Positions 7,890 to 15,146 of a stretch of 64,000 bases of DNA are shown piece after piece. The translations under genes and the position numbers were made by a program. Positions within the stretch are counted from its first letter, which is position 1. Each line of letters starts with the position of its first letter. The notes beneath the pieces were generated by a model. It was not told the origin of the DNA. It worked only from the letters and a program-made list of their open reading frames with translations, and ran no database searches. The stretch covers positions 7,626,001 to 7,690,000 of the forward strand of contig NZ_CP042266.1 in assembly GCF_007856155.1 (NCBI RefSeq). The letters run 5' to 3'. The stretch comes from Streptomyces qinzhouensis. GTDB taxonomy: Bacteria > Actinomycetota > Actinomycetes > Streptomycetales > Streptomycetaceae.

Positions 7890-9893
7890 TTGACTGGTCT
7901 GCCGTCAGATGTGCCCCAGCCCGCGACGCCGTTGACGAGGGACCTGAACGCGGCGGTGGTCGTCCCGCCGGATGGTCAGGATCCGGAGGCGGGGCTCGCT
8001 GCGAAGGGACTGATCGCGGCGCTGCCTCCGGACTTCGCTGTGGACAAGCAGGGCAGTCCGGTACCCGCCTGGAGCCTGGCCCCGTACACCTTCCTGACCG
8101 GTCCGGCTCCGGACACCGTCAACCCGAGTCTGTGGCGCAACGCGCTGCTGAACATGAACACCGGCCTGTTCGAGGTCGTCCAGGACGCCGTGTACCAGGT
8201 GCGCGGGATGGACCTGTCGAACATCTCCTTCCTGGAGGACCCCACCGGGGGGTTCCAGGAGGTCGTGGTGGTCGACCCGCTGATCAGCGAGGAGTGCGCG
8301 GCAGCCGCCTGGAAGCTCTACCGGGAGCACCGGGGCGCGGACCGCGTGATCCGAGCGGTGATCTTCACTCACTCCCACCTCGACCACTACGGCGGTGTGC
8401 TGGGCCTGTTCGAGGGCGGCCGGCTGCCCCGAGGGGTGGACATCATCGCCCCGGAGGGGTTCCTGGAGCACTCGGTCAGCGAGAACGTTTACGCGGGCAA
8501 CGCGATGCTGCGCCGGGCACAGTTCATGTACGGCTCGCTCCTGGAGCGGTCCGAGAAGGGGCAGGTGGACGCCGGCCTGGGCAAGACCATGTCCTCGGGG
8601 TCCCCGGGTCTGCTGCCGCCGACCTACACCGTGACCCCCGAGGTGGCGCGGCCCCGTCATGTCGTCGCCTTCGGGCCGGTGAATCTGGAGTTCCAGCTCA
8701 CCCCCGGTACGGAGGCCCCGGCGGAGCTGAACTTCTATCTGCCCGACGTCGATGCGCTGTGCATGGCGGAGAACGCCACACCGACCCTGCACAACCTCTA
8801 CAGTCTGCGCGGCGCCCAGGTGCGGGACGCGAAGGAGTGGTCGCAGTATCTGAACCAGTCGGTGGAGTGGTACGGAAACCGGTCGAAGACCCTGTTCGCC
8901 TCGCACTTCTGGCCCCGGTGGAACACCGAGGAGTCGCCGGACGCGATCGTGTCCTTCCTGACCAGTCAGGCCGATCTCTACCGCTTCCTCCACGACCAGG
9001 CGCTCCGGCTGGCGAACCAGGGCCGGACGATGACCGAGATCGCCGAGGACCTGGACGCCCAGGTCCCGGAGTCTCTGGCGGGGCAGTGGTTCAACCGCGG
9101 CTACTACGGCACGGTCAACCATGACCTGAAGGCCGTCTACCAGCGGTATCTGGGCTGGTACGACGGGAACGCGGCCCATCTGCACAAGCTGCCGCCCGAG
9201 GAGTCCGGTACCCGCTACGTCCAGGCACTGGGCGGCGTGGCGAAGGTGGTGGAGCTGGCCCGGCAGGCGTTCGAGGACGCCAAGAGCGCGGAAGACTACC
9301 GGTGGGCCGCCGAACTCCTCTCCCACGCCGTCTTCGCGGACCCGGCGCACCAGGAGGCCCGCGCGCTGGAGGCCGACGTCCTCGAACAGCTCGGCTACCA
9401 GGCCGAGAGCGGCCCCTGGCGCAACTTCTACCTCGCCGCCGCCCATGAACTGCGTACCCGACCCGTCGACGGCCCCCCGCCCGGCACGCCCTCGCCGCAG
9501 ATCATCACCCAGCCCGTGCTGGAGGCGATGCCGCTGGAGATGCTTGCCGACTACCTCGGCATCCGCCTCAACGGCCCCGACGCCGCCGGCCACCCCCTCA
9601 CCCTGGGCCTCAAGATCACCGGCGGTCTCACCGACGATCCCACCCACTGCACACTCCGGCTCCGCAACGGCGTCCTCGTCTACACCCCCGGCCCCATCGA
9701 CCCGGCGCCGGCCGACGCCACCTACACGATCACCCGTTCCGGCCTCAACGCTCTCGCCATCGCGCAGACCACCCCCGACCAGCTCGCGGCCGACGGCGAA
9801 CTCACCGTCGACACCGGCACCCTGGACCCGCTCAACACCCTCAACGGCCTGCTGGTGACCTTCGAGTACTGGTTCGGCCTCGCCACCCCCTGA
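7890..9893 (+). CDS. Alkyl sulfatase, metallo-beta-lactamase fold
   Basis: A protein of 667 residues starting at a TTG at 7890, preceded by GGAGGGA at the right distance; a longer frame exists but lacks similarity. The zinc-binding motif HSHLDH sits at residues 161-166 (THSHLDHYGG). A dimerisation region and a C-terminal SCP2-like lipid-binding domain (about 530-667, starting near QPVLEAMPLEML) follow, giving the three-domain layout of SdsA1/YjcS-type enzymes. These hydrolyse linear primary alkyl sulfates such as SDS to alcohol and sulfate. No signal peptide is evident, so it is probably cytosolic. It is a single gene with its own promoter region; a link to the diterpene genes is not indicated. 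Confidence 0.88.
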   Translation: MTGLPSDVPQPATPLTRDLNAAVVVPPDGQDPEAGLAAKGLIAALPPDFAVDKQGSPVPAWSLAPYTFLTGPAPDTVNPSLWRNALLNMNTGLFEVVQDAVYQVRGMDLSNISFLEDPTGGFQEVVVVDPLISEECAAAAWKLYREHRGADRVIRAVIFTHSHLDHYGGVLGLFEGGRLPRGVDIIAPEGFLEHSVSENVYAGNAMLRRAQFMYGSLLERSEKGQVDAGLGKTMSSGSPGLLPPTYTVTPEVARPRHVVAFGPVNLEFQLTPGTEAPAELNFYLPDVDALCMAENATPTLHNLYSLRGAQVRDAKEWSQYLNQSVEWYGNRSKTLFASHFWPRWNTEESPDAIVSFLTSQADLYRFLHDQALRLANQGRTMTEIAEDLDAQVPESLAGQWFNRGYYGTVNHDLKAVYQRYLGWYDGNAAHLHKLPPEESGTRYVQALGGVAKVVELARQAFEDAKSAEDYRWAAELLSHAVFADPAHQEARALEADVLEQLGYQAESGPWRNFYLAAAHELRTRPVDGPPPGTPSPQIITQPVLEAMPLEMLADYLGIRLNGPDAAGHPLTLGLKITGGLTDDPTHCTLRLRNGVLVYTPGPIDPAPADATYTITRSGLNALAIAQTTPDQLAADGELTVDTGTLDPLNTLNGLLVTFEYWFGLATP

Positions 9894-10094
9894 CCGGCGC
9901 GCCCGGCTCCGCCGTCGGCGTCCGTCCCCCGGGTTCATCACCGCAACCCGGGGCGGGCGTCGGCGGCCGATAGCCGTGCGCGCGGGGAGAGACCCCATCG
10001 CGTACGTTCCCGCAGGGGAGTCCCCGGGCGGGCGATTCCCGGGACTGCGGAGGTCTTCTGCCGCCGCCCCGTCTGTGTGAAGGAGAGAATCCCT

Positions 10095-10420
10095 TTGAGC
10101 GGCACAGTCGTCGATGTCACCGATACGGACTTCGAGGCGAAGGTGGTCAAGGCCGCCAAGCCGTCCTCGCGGTCTTCCGCGCCCAATGGAGCGGTCCGTG
10201 CCAAGCCCTGGACCCGATCCTGGTGGAGATCGCCAAGGAGTACGCGAACCGCCTGACCGTCACCCGCCTCGACATCGACCACAGCCCCAAGACACCACCG
10301 AAGTACAACGTCACGGCCATCCCCACCCTGCACGTCTTCAAGGGCGGGAAGATCGTCGCCACTCGCATCGGGCCCGCCACCAAAAGCAACGTGGCCCAGC
10401 TCATCGCCCCGCACCTCTGA
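10095..10420 (+). pseudogene. Thioredoxin gene with a frameshift and a WSGPC active site
   Basis: From a TTG at 10095 (after AAGGAGAGA) the first frame reads SGTVVDVTDTDFEAKVV and KAAKP, a normal thioredoxin start. At 10161-10164 one base appears to be missing (AAGCCGTCCTC where AAGCCGGTCCTC is expected). The next frame then continues VLAVFRAQWSGPC and later YNVTAIPTLHVFKGG to the TGA at 10420. Total length would be about 108 residues, normal for thioredoxin. The active site is WSGPC rather than WCGPC, so even a repaired gene would make a single-cysteine protein. The shift is either real decay or a sequencing error; decay fits the neighbouring broken genes. Confidence 0.7.
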
Positions 10421-10457
10421 AGAACCGCGATCACCGGCCCTCGCGCAAGCCCTGGCA

Positions 10458-10498
10458 GCCGTGTGTGCGCGGGGACGTCGTCCCCGCGCACACACGGC
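10458..10498 (+). terminator. Strong hairpin terminator after the thioredoxin gene
   Basis: GCCGTGTGTGCGCGGGGA pairs perfectly over 18 bp with its complement across a 5-nt loop (CGTCG), starting 38 bp past the thioredoxin stop. The stem is very GC-rich and symmetrical, so it could stop transcription from either side. Confidence 0.7.
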
Positions 10499-10578
10499 CA
10501 CAGTCGAGCTGCCGCCCCTGCCGGAGCGTGAGCCGCCGATGCCGAAGTACCGACAGGTGCCGGTGGGTGCCGGCTGAC

Positions 10579-10743
10579 TCAGAGCCCGTTGCGGCGAAGG
10601 AAGTCCATGATGTTTGCCTTCGTGCCCGGGCCGGGCCGGGCCGATGCGGATGGCGGCGACCTGCCCGCTCTTGAACAGGTACAGGGTGGGAATCGTGGTG
10701 ACGTTGTAGCGCGGGTGAGTGGTCGGATGGTGGTCGATGTCGT
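10579..10743 (-). pseudogene. Second thioredoxin, C-terminal fragment with a frameshift
   Basis: The minus strand encodes DDIDHHPTTHPRYNV then TTIPTLYLFKSGQ, closely matching the tail of the thioredoxin just to the left (DIDHSPKTPPKYNV, TAIPTLHVFKGGK). After RIGPARPG a shift is needed to finish as TKANIMDFLRRNGL and the stop at 10579-10581. The N-terminal half with the active site is missing; the sequence switches at 10744 into an unrelated gene fragment reading the other way. Confidence 0.65.
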
Positions 10744-10749
10744 CTCGGG

Positions 10750-10992
10750 GTGCTCGCGGCCTGGTGCGACAGCGGGCTCTTCACCGCCCGGGAGCGCGCG
10801 TCCCTCGCGCCGGCCGAGGCCACCCCCCACCCCGCCGACGCCCTCGCCCAGGAGCGGGCGTACGCGGAGGCGGGGCAGGTGCTCAATGACGACGAGATCG
10901 CCGCCGTGGTCCGGGTGGCGATCACGATCAACGCCTTCAACCGGGTCTCTATCCTCAGCAAGCACCCGGTGCGGGAGACTCCCGCCCGCTGA
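10750..10992 (+). pseudogene. Carboxymuconolactone decarboxylase/AhpD-like, C-terminal fragment
   Basis: An 80-codon frame reads LAAWCDSGLFTARERASLA, then DEIAAVVRVAITINAFNR and a SKHPV ending, typical of the last half of carboxymuconolactone-decarboxylase-family proteins. The N-terminal half with the usual CxxC or catalytic region is absent, and the fragment abuts the reversed thioredoxin fragment with no gap. It is therefore a truncated gene joined by rearrangement. Confidence 0.6.
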
Positions 10993-10997
10993 ACCCT

Positions 10998-11729
10998 CTA
11001 CGGGGCCGTCGCCCAGCCCGCACCCGGGACCGCTAGCCGCCACGCCACCACCGCGCCCGCGACCAGCAGCGTCAGCGCCACACTCAGGGCGAGCCAGAGT
11101 CCGACCTTCAGCAGGACGGCTCCGACCAGGGCGCCGAGGAACATCACCAGCACGGACAGGATCCGCCGGCCGGGCCGGGGCGCCGCCCCGCCGGCCGGGC
11201 CGGAGTCGGCGGCGAGCCCGGTCAGGGTGAGGGTGAGCACGGTCGTCGTCAGATCCGGGACGCCGAGCCGCCGGACGACCGCGTTCTGCAGCCCCATCGC
11301 GAGGCCGAGGAGCACGATCACGGTGTACTGGACGGTGTGGCCCACCTCGTCGTGAGCCACGGCGGTCGCGCCCAGGGCCGCCGCGAACAGCACCGCCTGG
11401 ACCGCCATGGCCGAGGCGAGCAGCCGTCCTCGGTGCGCGGAGAAGCGGACACCGAAGCGGCCGCCGGCCATCGCTCCGGCGAGGAAGGCCGCAAGGGAGA
11501 CAGCGGCGGCCAGTGCCGACAGGCCGTCCGCGCCTGTGAGGGCGAAGCCGAGGAAGACCACGTTGCCCGTCATGTTGGCGACGAAAACGTGTCCGAGGCC
11601 CAGATAGCTCACCGCGTCCACCAGGCCCGTGACCACGGTGAGGGCCAGCATCAGGGGCGGCAACGGCCCGTGCCGGTCCCCCTTCGGGGGGACCAGCGTG
11701 CGGGCCGCGTCAGCCAGCAGCGCGCGCAT
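10998..11729 (-). CDS. DUF1275 (YoaK-type) membrane protein
   Basis: A 243-residue integral membrane protein with about six hydrophobic helices. The signature region near residues 35-60 reads TGLVDAVSYLGLGHVFVANM then TGNVVFLGFAL, diagnostic of the YoaK/DUF1275 family. A second conserved block, GLAMGLQNAVVRRLG then PDLTTTVLTLTL, lies in the middle. Members are proposed to be small-molecule permeases but no substrate is established. The start overlaps the end of the upstream DoxX gene by 20 bp, so the two are translationally linked in a leftward operon that probably begins at the amidohydrolase. Confidence 0.85.
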   Translation of the reverse strand: MRALLADAARTLVPPKGDRHGPLPPLMLALTVVTGLVDAVSYLGLGHVFVANMTGNVVFLGFALTGADGLSALAAAVSLAAFLAGAMAGGRFGVRFSAHRGRLLASAMAVQAVLFAAALGATAVAHDEVGHTVQYTVIVLLGLAMGLQNAVVRRLGVPDLTTTVLTLTLTGLAADSGPAGGAAPRPGRRILSVLVMFLGALVGAVLLKVGLWLALSVALTLLVAGAVVAWRLAVPGAGWATAP

Positions 11730-12234
11730 CCCCGGCCGCTCCTTCCGCGGAGCGGGCGCGGTGCAGTACCGCCCGTGTGAGCAGTCCGCTGACAGGGCCC
11801 ACGACGAGGGCGGTGACGGAGATCCACCCGGGCCAAGGGGTGAGCCCGAGTGCGTGGTCCGCCGACCAGCTCCCGGGGCCGGTGAGCGCGAGCACCCCGG
11901 CCACGGCGACGAGGAAGAGCGGGTACTCGTACCCGTCGTGCTGCACCCACAGCCCGTTGCGCCATTTGACGGTGGTGGCCACGGTCATCACGCCCGCGGC
12001 GGCCATCGCCGCCGCGGGCGTGAGCAGCCCCGCCGCCAGGAACAGACCGGCGCCTATCTGGCTGCCGCCCGCCGCGAGTGCGGTGAGCCGACCGCCGGCG
12101 AACCCGTCCCGCCGGAACTCCTCGGTGCCCCCTGCGAGGCCATCGCCGCCCAGCCTGAAACTGACCTTCTGCACTCCGTGACCGGCGACGAGGAGTCCCG
12201 CCACCAGCCGGAGGACCAACAGCCCGATGTCCAT
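11710..12234 (-). CDS. DoxX family membrane protein
   Basis: A 174-residue protein with four hydrophobic helices. The first reads GLLVLRLVAGLLVAGHGVQK, with the LRLVxGxxxxxHGxQK pattern typical of DoxX/DoxD-type proteins. Family members are linked to quinone or thiosulfate redox chemistry in some organisms and to detoxification in others, so a specific role is not assigned. It sits 39 bp after the isochorismatase gene and overlaps the DUF1275 gene. Confidence 0.82.
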   Translation of the reverse strand: MDIGLLVLRLVAGLLVAGHGVQKVSFRLGGDGLAGGTEEFRRDGFAGGRLTALAAGGSQIGAGLFLAAGLLTPAAAMAAAGVMTVATTVKWRNGLWVQHDGYEYPLFLVAVAGVLALTGPGSWSADHALGLTPWPGWISVTALVVGPVSGLLTRAVLHRARSAEGAAGDARAAG

Positions 12235-12273
12235 CCTGTTCCCGCCCGCTCGGTCCTGTCCGTCCCCGCGCCG

Positions 12274-12936
12274 TCAGCCGGCCGCGTGGGGGTCGATCAT
12301 GGTGTGGGCGTAGAAGACGCCGAGGCCGTAGGCTCCGGCGTGCTCCTTGACGACGTCGGTGGTGGCGACGTACGTCTCGGTGCGGGCCCAGTCGCGCTGG
12401 AGTTCGAGGAGCACCTGCACCCAGGTCACGGGTACCGCGCCGCCCCGGACCATGCGCTGGATCGCGTGCTCGTGCGCCTGCGGGCTGACGCCGCCGGACG
12501 CGTCGGTGACCACGTACACCTCGTATCCCTGGGCGATGGCGGACAGCGCGGGCAGGACCACACAGACCTCCGTCCACAGGCCCGCGATGACGAGCTTCTC
12601 GCGACCGGTCGCCTTCACCGCCTCGACGAACGCCTCGTCCTCCCAGGCGTTCATCGAGGTGCGGTCGACGATCTTCTGGTCGGGGAAGACATCGGCGAGC
12701 TGCGGCAGGATCGGCCCGGAGAAGGACTCGGCCGCAACGGTGCTCAGCACGACCGGCACGCCGAAGACGCGGGCGGCCTTCGCCAGGCCCGCCGTGGAGT
12801 TGATGATCGCGGTGCGGTCGCCGCTGCCGGTTCCGAAGAACATCTGCGGCTGGTGGTCCACGAAGAGAACGGCACAGTTGTCGGGGGTGAGCAGGTCGGG
12901 GCTGGGGGCCGGGGTGACCTCGGCGATGTTGACCAT
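12274..12936 (-). CDS. Isochorismatase-family cysteine hydrolase (YcaC-like)
   Basis: A 220-residue soluble protein. Catalytic-triad elements are visible: an aspartate at D27 (AVLFVDHQP) and the nucleophilic cysteine C125 in LWTEVCV. The expected basic residue lies near residue 92 (VDRTSMNAWED), an arginine or misplaced lysine instead of the usual lysine. The sequence resembles the YcaC-like branch, hydrolases of unknown substrate, more than true isochorismatases. The gene lies 56 bp after the amidohydrolase gene and before DoxX in one orientation, so they are probably co-transcribed. Confidence 0.8.
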   Translation of the reverse strand: MVNIAEVTPAPSPDLLTPDNCAVLFVDHQPQMFFGTGSGDRTAIINSTAGLAKAARVFGVPVVLSTVAAESFSGPILPQLADVFPDQKIVDRTSMNAWEDEAFVEAVKATGREKLVIAGLWTEVCVVLPALSAIAQGYEVYVVTDASGGVSPQAHEHAIQRMVRGGAVPVTWVQVLLELQRDWARTETYVATTDVVKEHAGAYGLGVFYAHTMIDPHAAG

Positions 12937-12992
12937 GGGAGCTGCCTTTCAGGGTTGAGACAGAGGTGAATCGGTGTGCCTTCGGTGTGGTT

Positions 12993-14873
12993 TCAGAGGG
13001 AGACACAGGGGTCGAAGACCCCGTTCTCCTGCCCGGACGCGAGGCCCTGGCGGGTACGCCACCGCAGGTGCTCGTCGGCCTCGCCGACGGCCTCGCCGAT
13101 CAGTTCGGCCTGGCGGACGCCGCCACGGCGCGAGGGGTCGGCCGCCCGGTATCCGCCGAAGTGCGCGACCGGGCTCCATGCGGGGCTCACCGGCGGCAGC
13201 TCCTCGTCGAGGCCCTCGTACTCCCCGGCGGCGTACACGACGCGGCCGCCCACGACCGTGAGGAGCGACTCGATGTGGGCGATCTCGGGCTCGGGCACGG
13301 AGAAGTAGTCCCCGGTGAGGACGGTGAAGTCGCCGAGATATCCCGGGCGCAGGATGCCCTTGACGTCCTGCTCGCCGGTGAGGTCCGCGCCCGCCTGGGT
13401 GAACATGGCGAGTGCCGTGCGCCGGTCGACCCGGTTGGACGGCGGGCGGAGGAGCAGATCGCCCACGGAGCGGCCGGAGACCAGCCAGTGCAGCGCGACC
13501 CAGGGGTTGTAGGTGGAGACGCGAGTGGCGTCGGTGCCCCCGCCCACGGTCAGACCGCGCTCCAGCATGGCCCGGATCGGCGGCGCGTCCGCCGCGGCGC
13601 CGACGCCGTAGCGCCGTACGAACGCCTCGCCCTGGAACGACAGCCGGTTCTGCACCGACAGGGCGCCGCCGAGCGCCGCGATCCGGTCCAGGCTGTCCTC
13701 GGTGACGGTCTCGGCGTGGTCGAAGAGCCACCTGTTGCCGGCCGGGAACAGGCCCTCGGCGGCGAGCCGTTCGAAGACCGCGAGGTCGCGGCGGATGGTC
13801 TCGTCGTACGTGGCGTGCAGCCGGAATCCCCAGCCGTTCTCCATGAGGAGGCGGACCGCTTTCTCGAACTCCGTCTCGTAGTCGGCGGCGAGCTGGGGTC
13901 GGGGCTGGGTGAAGTTCTCGAAGTCGGCCGCCGCCCAGGTGAGGTTCTCCCCGGCCCCGTTGAGCCGTAGCCACTCGTCTCCGTCCTCCGGACGGACCGT
14001 CCCGATCCAGCGGGTGAGGTCGGCGATCTCCTGGCCGGCCGTCTGCGGGAAGAGGTGGTAGGCGATGCGCAGCGACAGCTGTCCCGCCTTCGCGAGCTCG
14101 ACGACCGTGGCGTAATGGTCCGGGAAGTTCTGGAATCCACCGGCCGCGTCGATGGCCGAGGTGAGCCCGAAACGGTTGAGTTCGCGCAGGAAGTGCCGGG
14201 TCGACGTCTTCTTGTCCTCGCCGTCGAGGACCGGGGCCTTGGCCAGGGTCGAGTAGAGGATCAGGGCGCTGGGCGCCGCGAGGAGCATGCCGGTCGGCTC
14301 GCCGTCCCGGCCTCGTACGATCTGCCCGCCCCGAAGGTCGGGAGTGTCCCGGTCGAAGCCGGCGGCCTTCAGCGCGGCCCGGTTGAGCACCGCCGACTGG
14401 TACAGGTGCAGCACGAACACCGGGGTGTCCGGGGCCGCCGCGTTGAGTTCGGCGACGGTCGGCAGCCGCCGCTCCGCGAATTGCTCGGCCGACCAGCCGC
14501 CCACCACGCGCACCCACTGCCCCTTGGGGGTACGGGCGGCCTGCTCTCGCAACAGGGCCAGGCCGTCACGCAGACTGCGCACTCCGTCCCAGCGCAGTTC
14601 CAGGACGTAGTTGAGGCCGCCCCGGATGACATGGAGGTGGGAGTCGTTGAGGCCGGGCACCACGCGGCGGCCGAGCGCGTCGACGACTCGCGTCGCGGGG
14701 CCGATGCGGCCGGCCATGTCGTGGTCGTCGCCGACTTCGAGGACACGGCCGTCGCGGACGGCGATCGCCTGGGCGGCGGGGCGGGACGGGTCTCCCGTGT
14801 GGATCTTCGCGTTGCGGACGACGAGGTCCGCCGGATTCTCGGTGGCCTGGGGCACCAGACCGCCGACCGGCAT
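12993..14873 (-). CDS. YtcJ-like amidohydrolase
   Basis: A 626-residue metal-dependent hydrolase of the amidohydrolase 3 type. The ATG at 14873 is chosen because it comes just before the N-terminal composite domain (DLVVRNAKIHTGD) and follows an AGGAGG-like site; the longer frame upstream is not conserved in character. The metal-binding HxH is seen in NDSHLHV. Further barrel motifs include RLHATYDE and GGGTDATRVSTYNP, the latter carrying the conserved late aspartate, and the C-terminus returns to the beta-sandwich (GDYFSVPEPEI). The family hydrolyses amide or related bonds on a wide range of small molecules; the substrate is unknown. It is the first gene of the leftward amidohydrolase-isochorismatase-DoxX-DUF1275 group. 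Confidence 0.85.
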   Translation of the reverse strand: MPVGGLVPQATENPADLVVRNAKIHTGDPSRPAAQAIAVRDGRVLEVGDDHDMAGRIGPATRVVDALGRRVVPGLNDSHLHVIRGGLNYVLELRWDGVRSLRDGLALLREQAARTPKGQWVRVVGGWSAEQFAERRLPTVAELNAAAPDTPVFVLHLYQSAVLNRAALKAAGFDRDTPDLRGGQIVRGRDGEPTGMLLAAPSALILYSTLAKAPVLDGEDKKTSTRHFLRELNRFGLTSAIDAAGGFQNFPDHYATVVELAKAGQLSLRIAYHLFPQTAGQEIADLTRWIGTVRPEDGDEWLRLNGAGENLTWAAADFENFTQPRPQLAADYETEFEKAVRLLMENGWGFRLHATYDETIRRDLAVFERLAAEGLFPAGNRWLFDHAETVTEDSLDRIAALGGALSVQNRLSFQGEAFVRRYGVGAAADAPPIRAMLERGLTVGGGTDATRVSTYNPWVALHWLVSGRSVGDLLLRPPSNRVDRRTALAMFTQAGADLTGEQDVKGILRPGYLGDFTVLTGDYFSVPEPEIAHIESLLTVVGGRVVYAAGEYEGLDEELPPVSPAWSPVAHFGGYRAADPSRRGGVRQAELIGEAVGEADEHLRWRTRQGLASGQENGVFDPCVSL

Positions 14874-15146
14874 CGTGGACACCTTTCGGAACCTCCTGCG
14901 GCGTGGACGGGACGCATGATGGGGATGGCACGGACCTCGGCGAACTGTCCAAGATCTACTGCGTCGCCACGCTAGGGGGGCGCTCGGCACTCTGATATCC
15001 CGACAGCGCACCGGCACCGGTCCAGCAGTGCACAACCGAGCACCGCCCACCCCGGAGGGAACACGGCCTCACGCCCCGTCACACAGGAACCGCGGGCATC
15101 GAGCCCCGGCGTCTCCGCCGGCGGCCGAGCGCGGGCCCTCGTCCGG

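Noticed and set aside
7905..9998. A 697-codon frame antisense to the alkyl sulfatase gene
   Set aside because: It is the complement of strongly GC-biased codons, has no domain pattern, and the plus-strand sulfatase is unmistakable.
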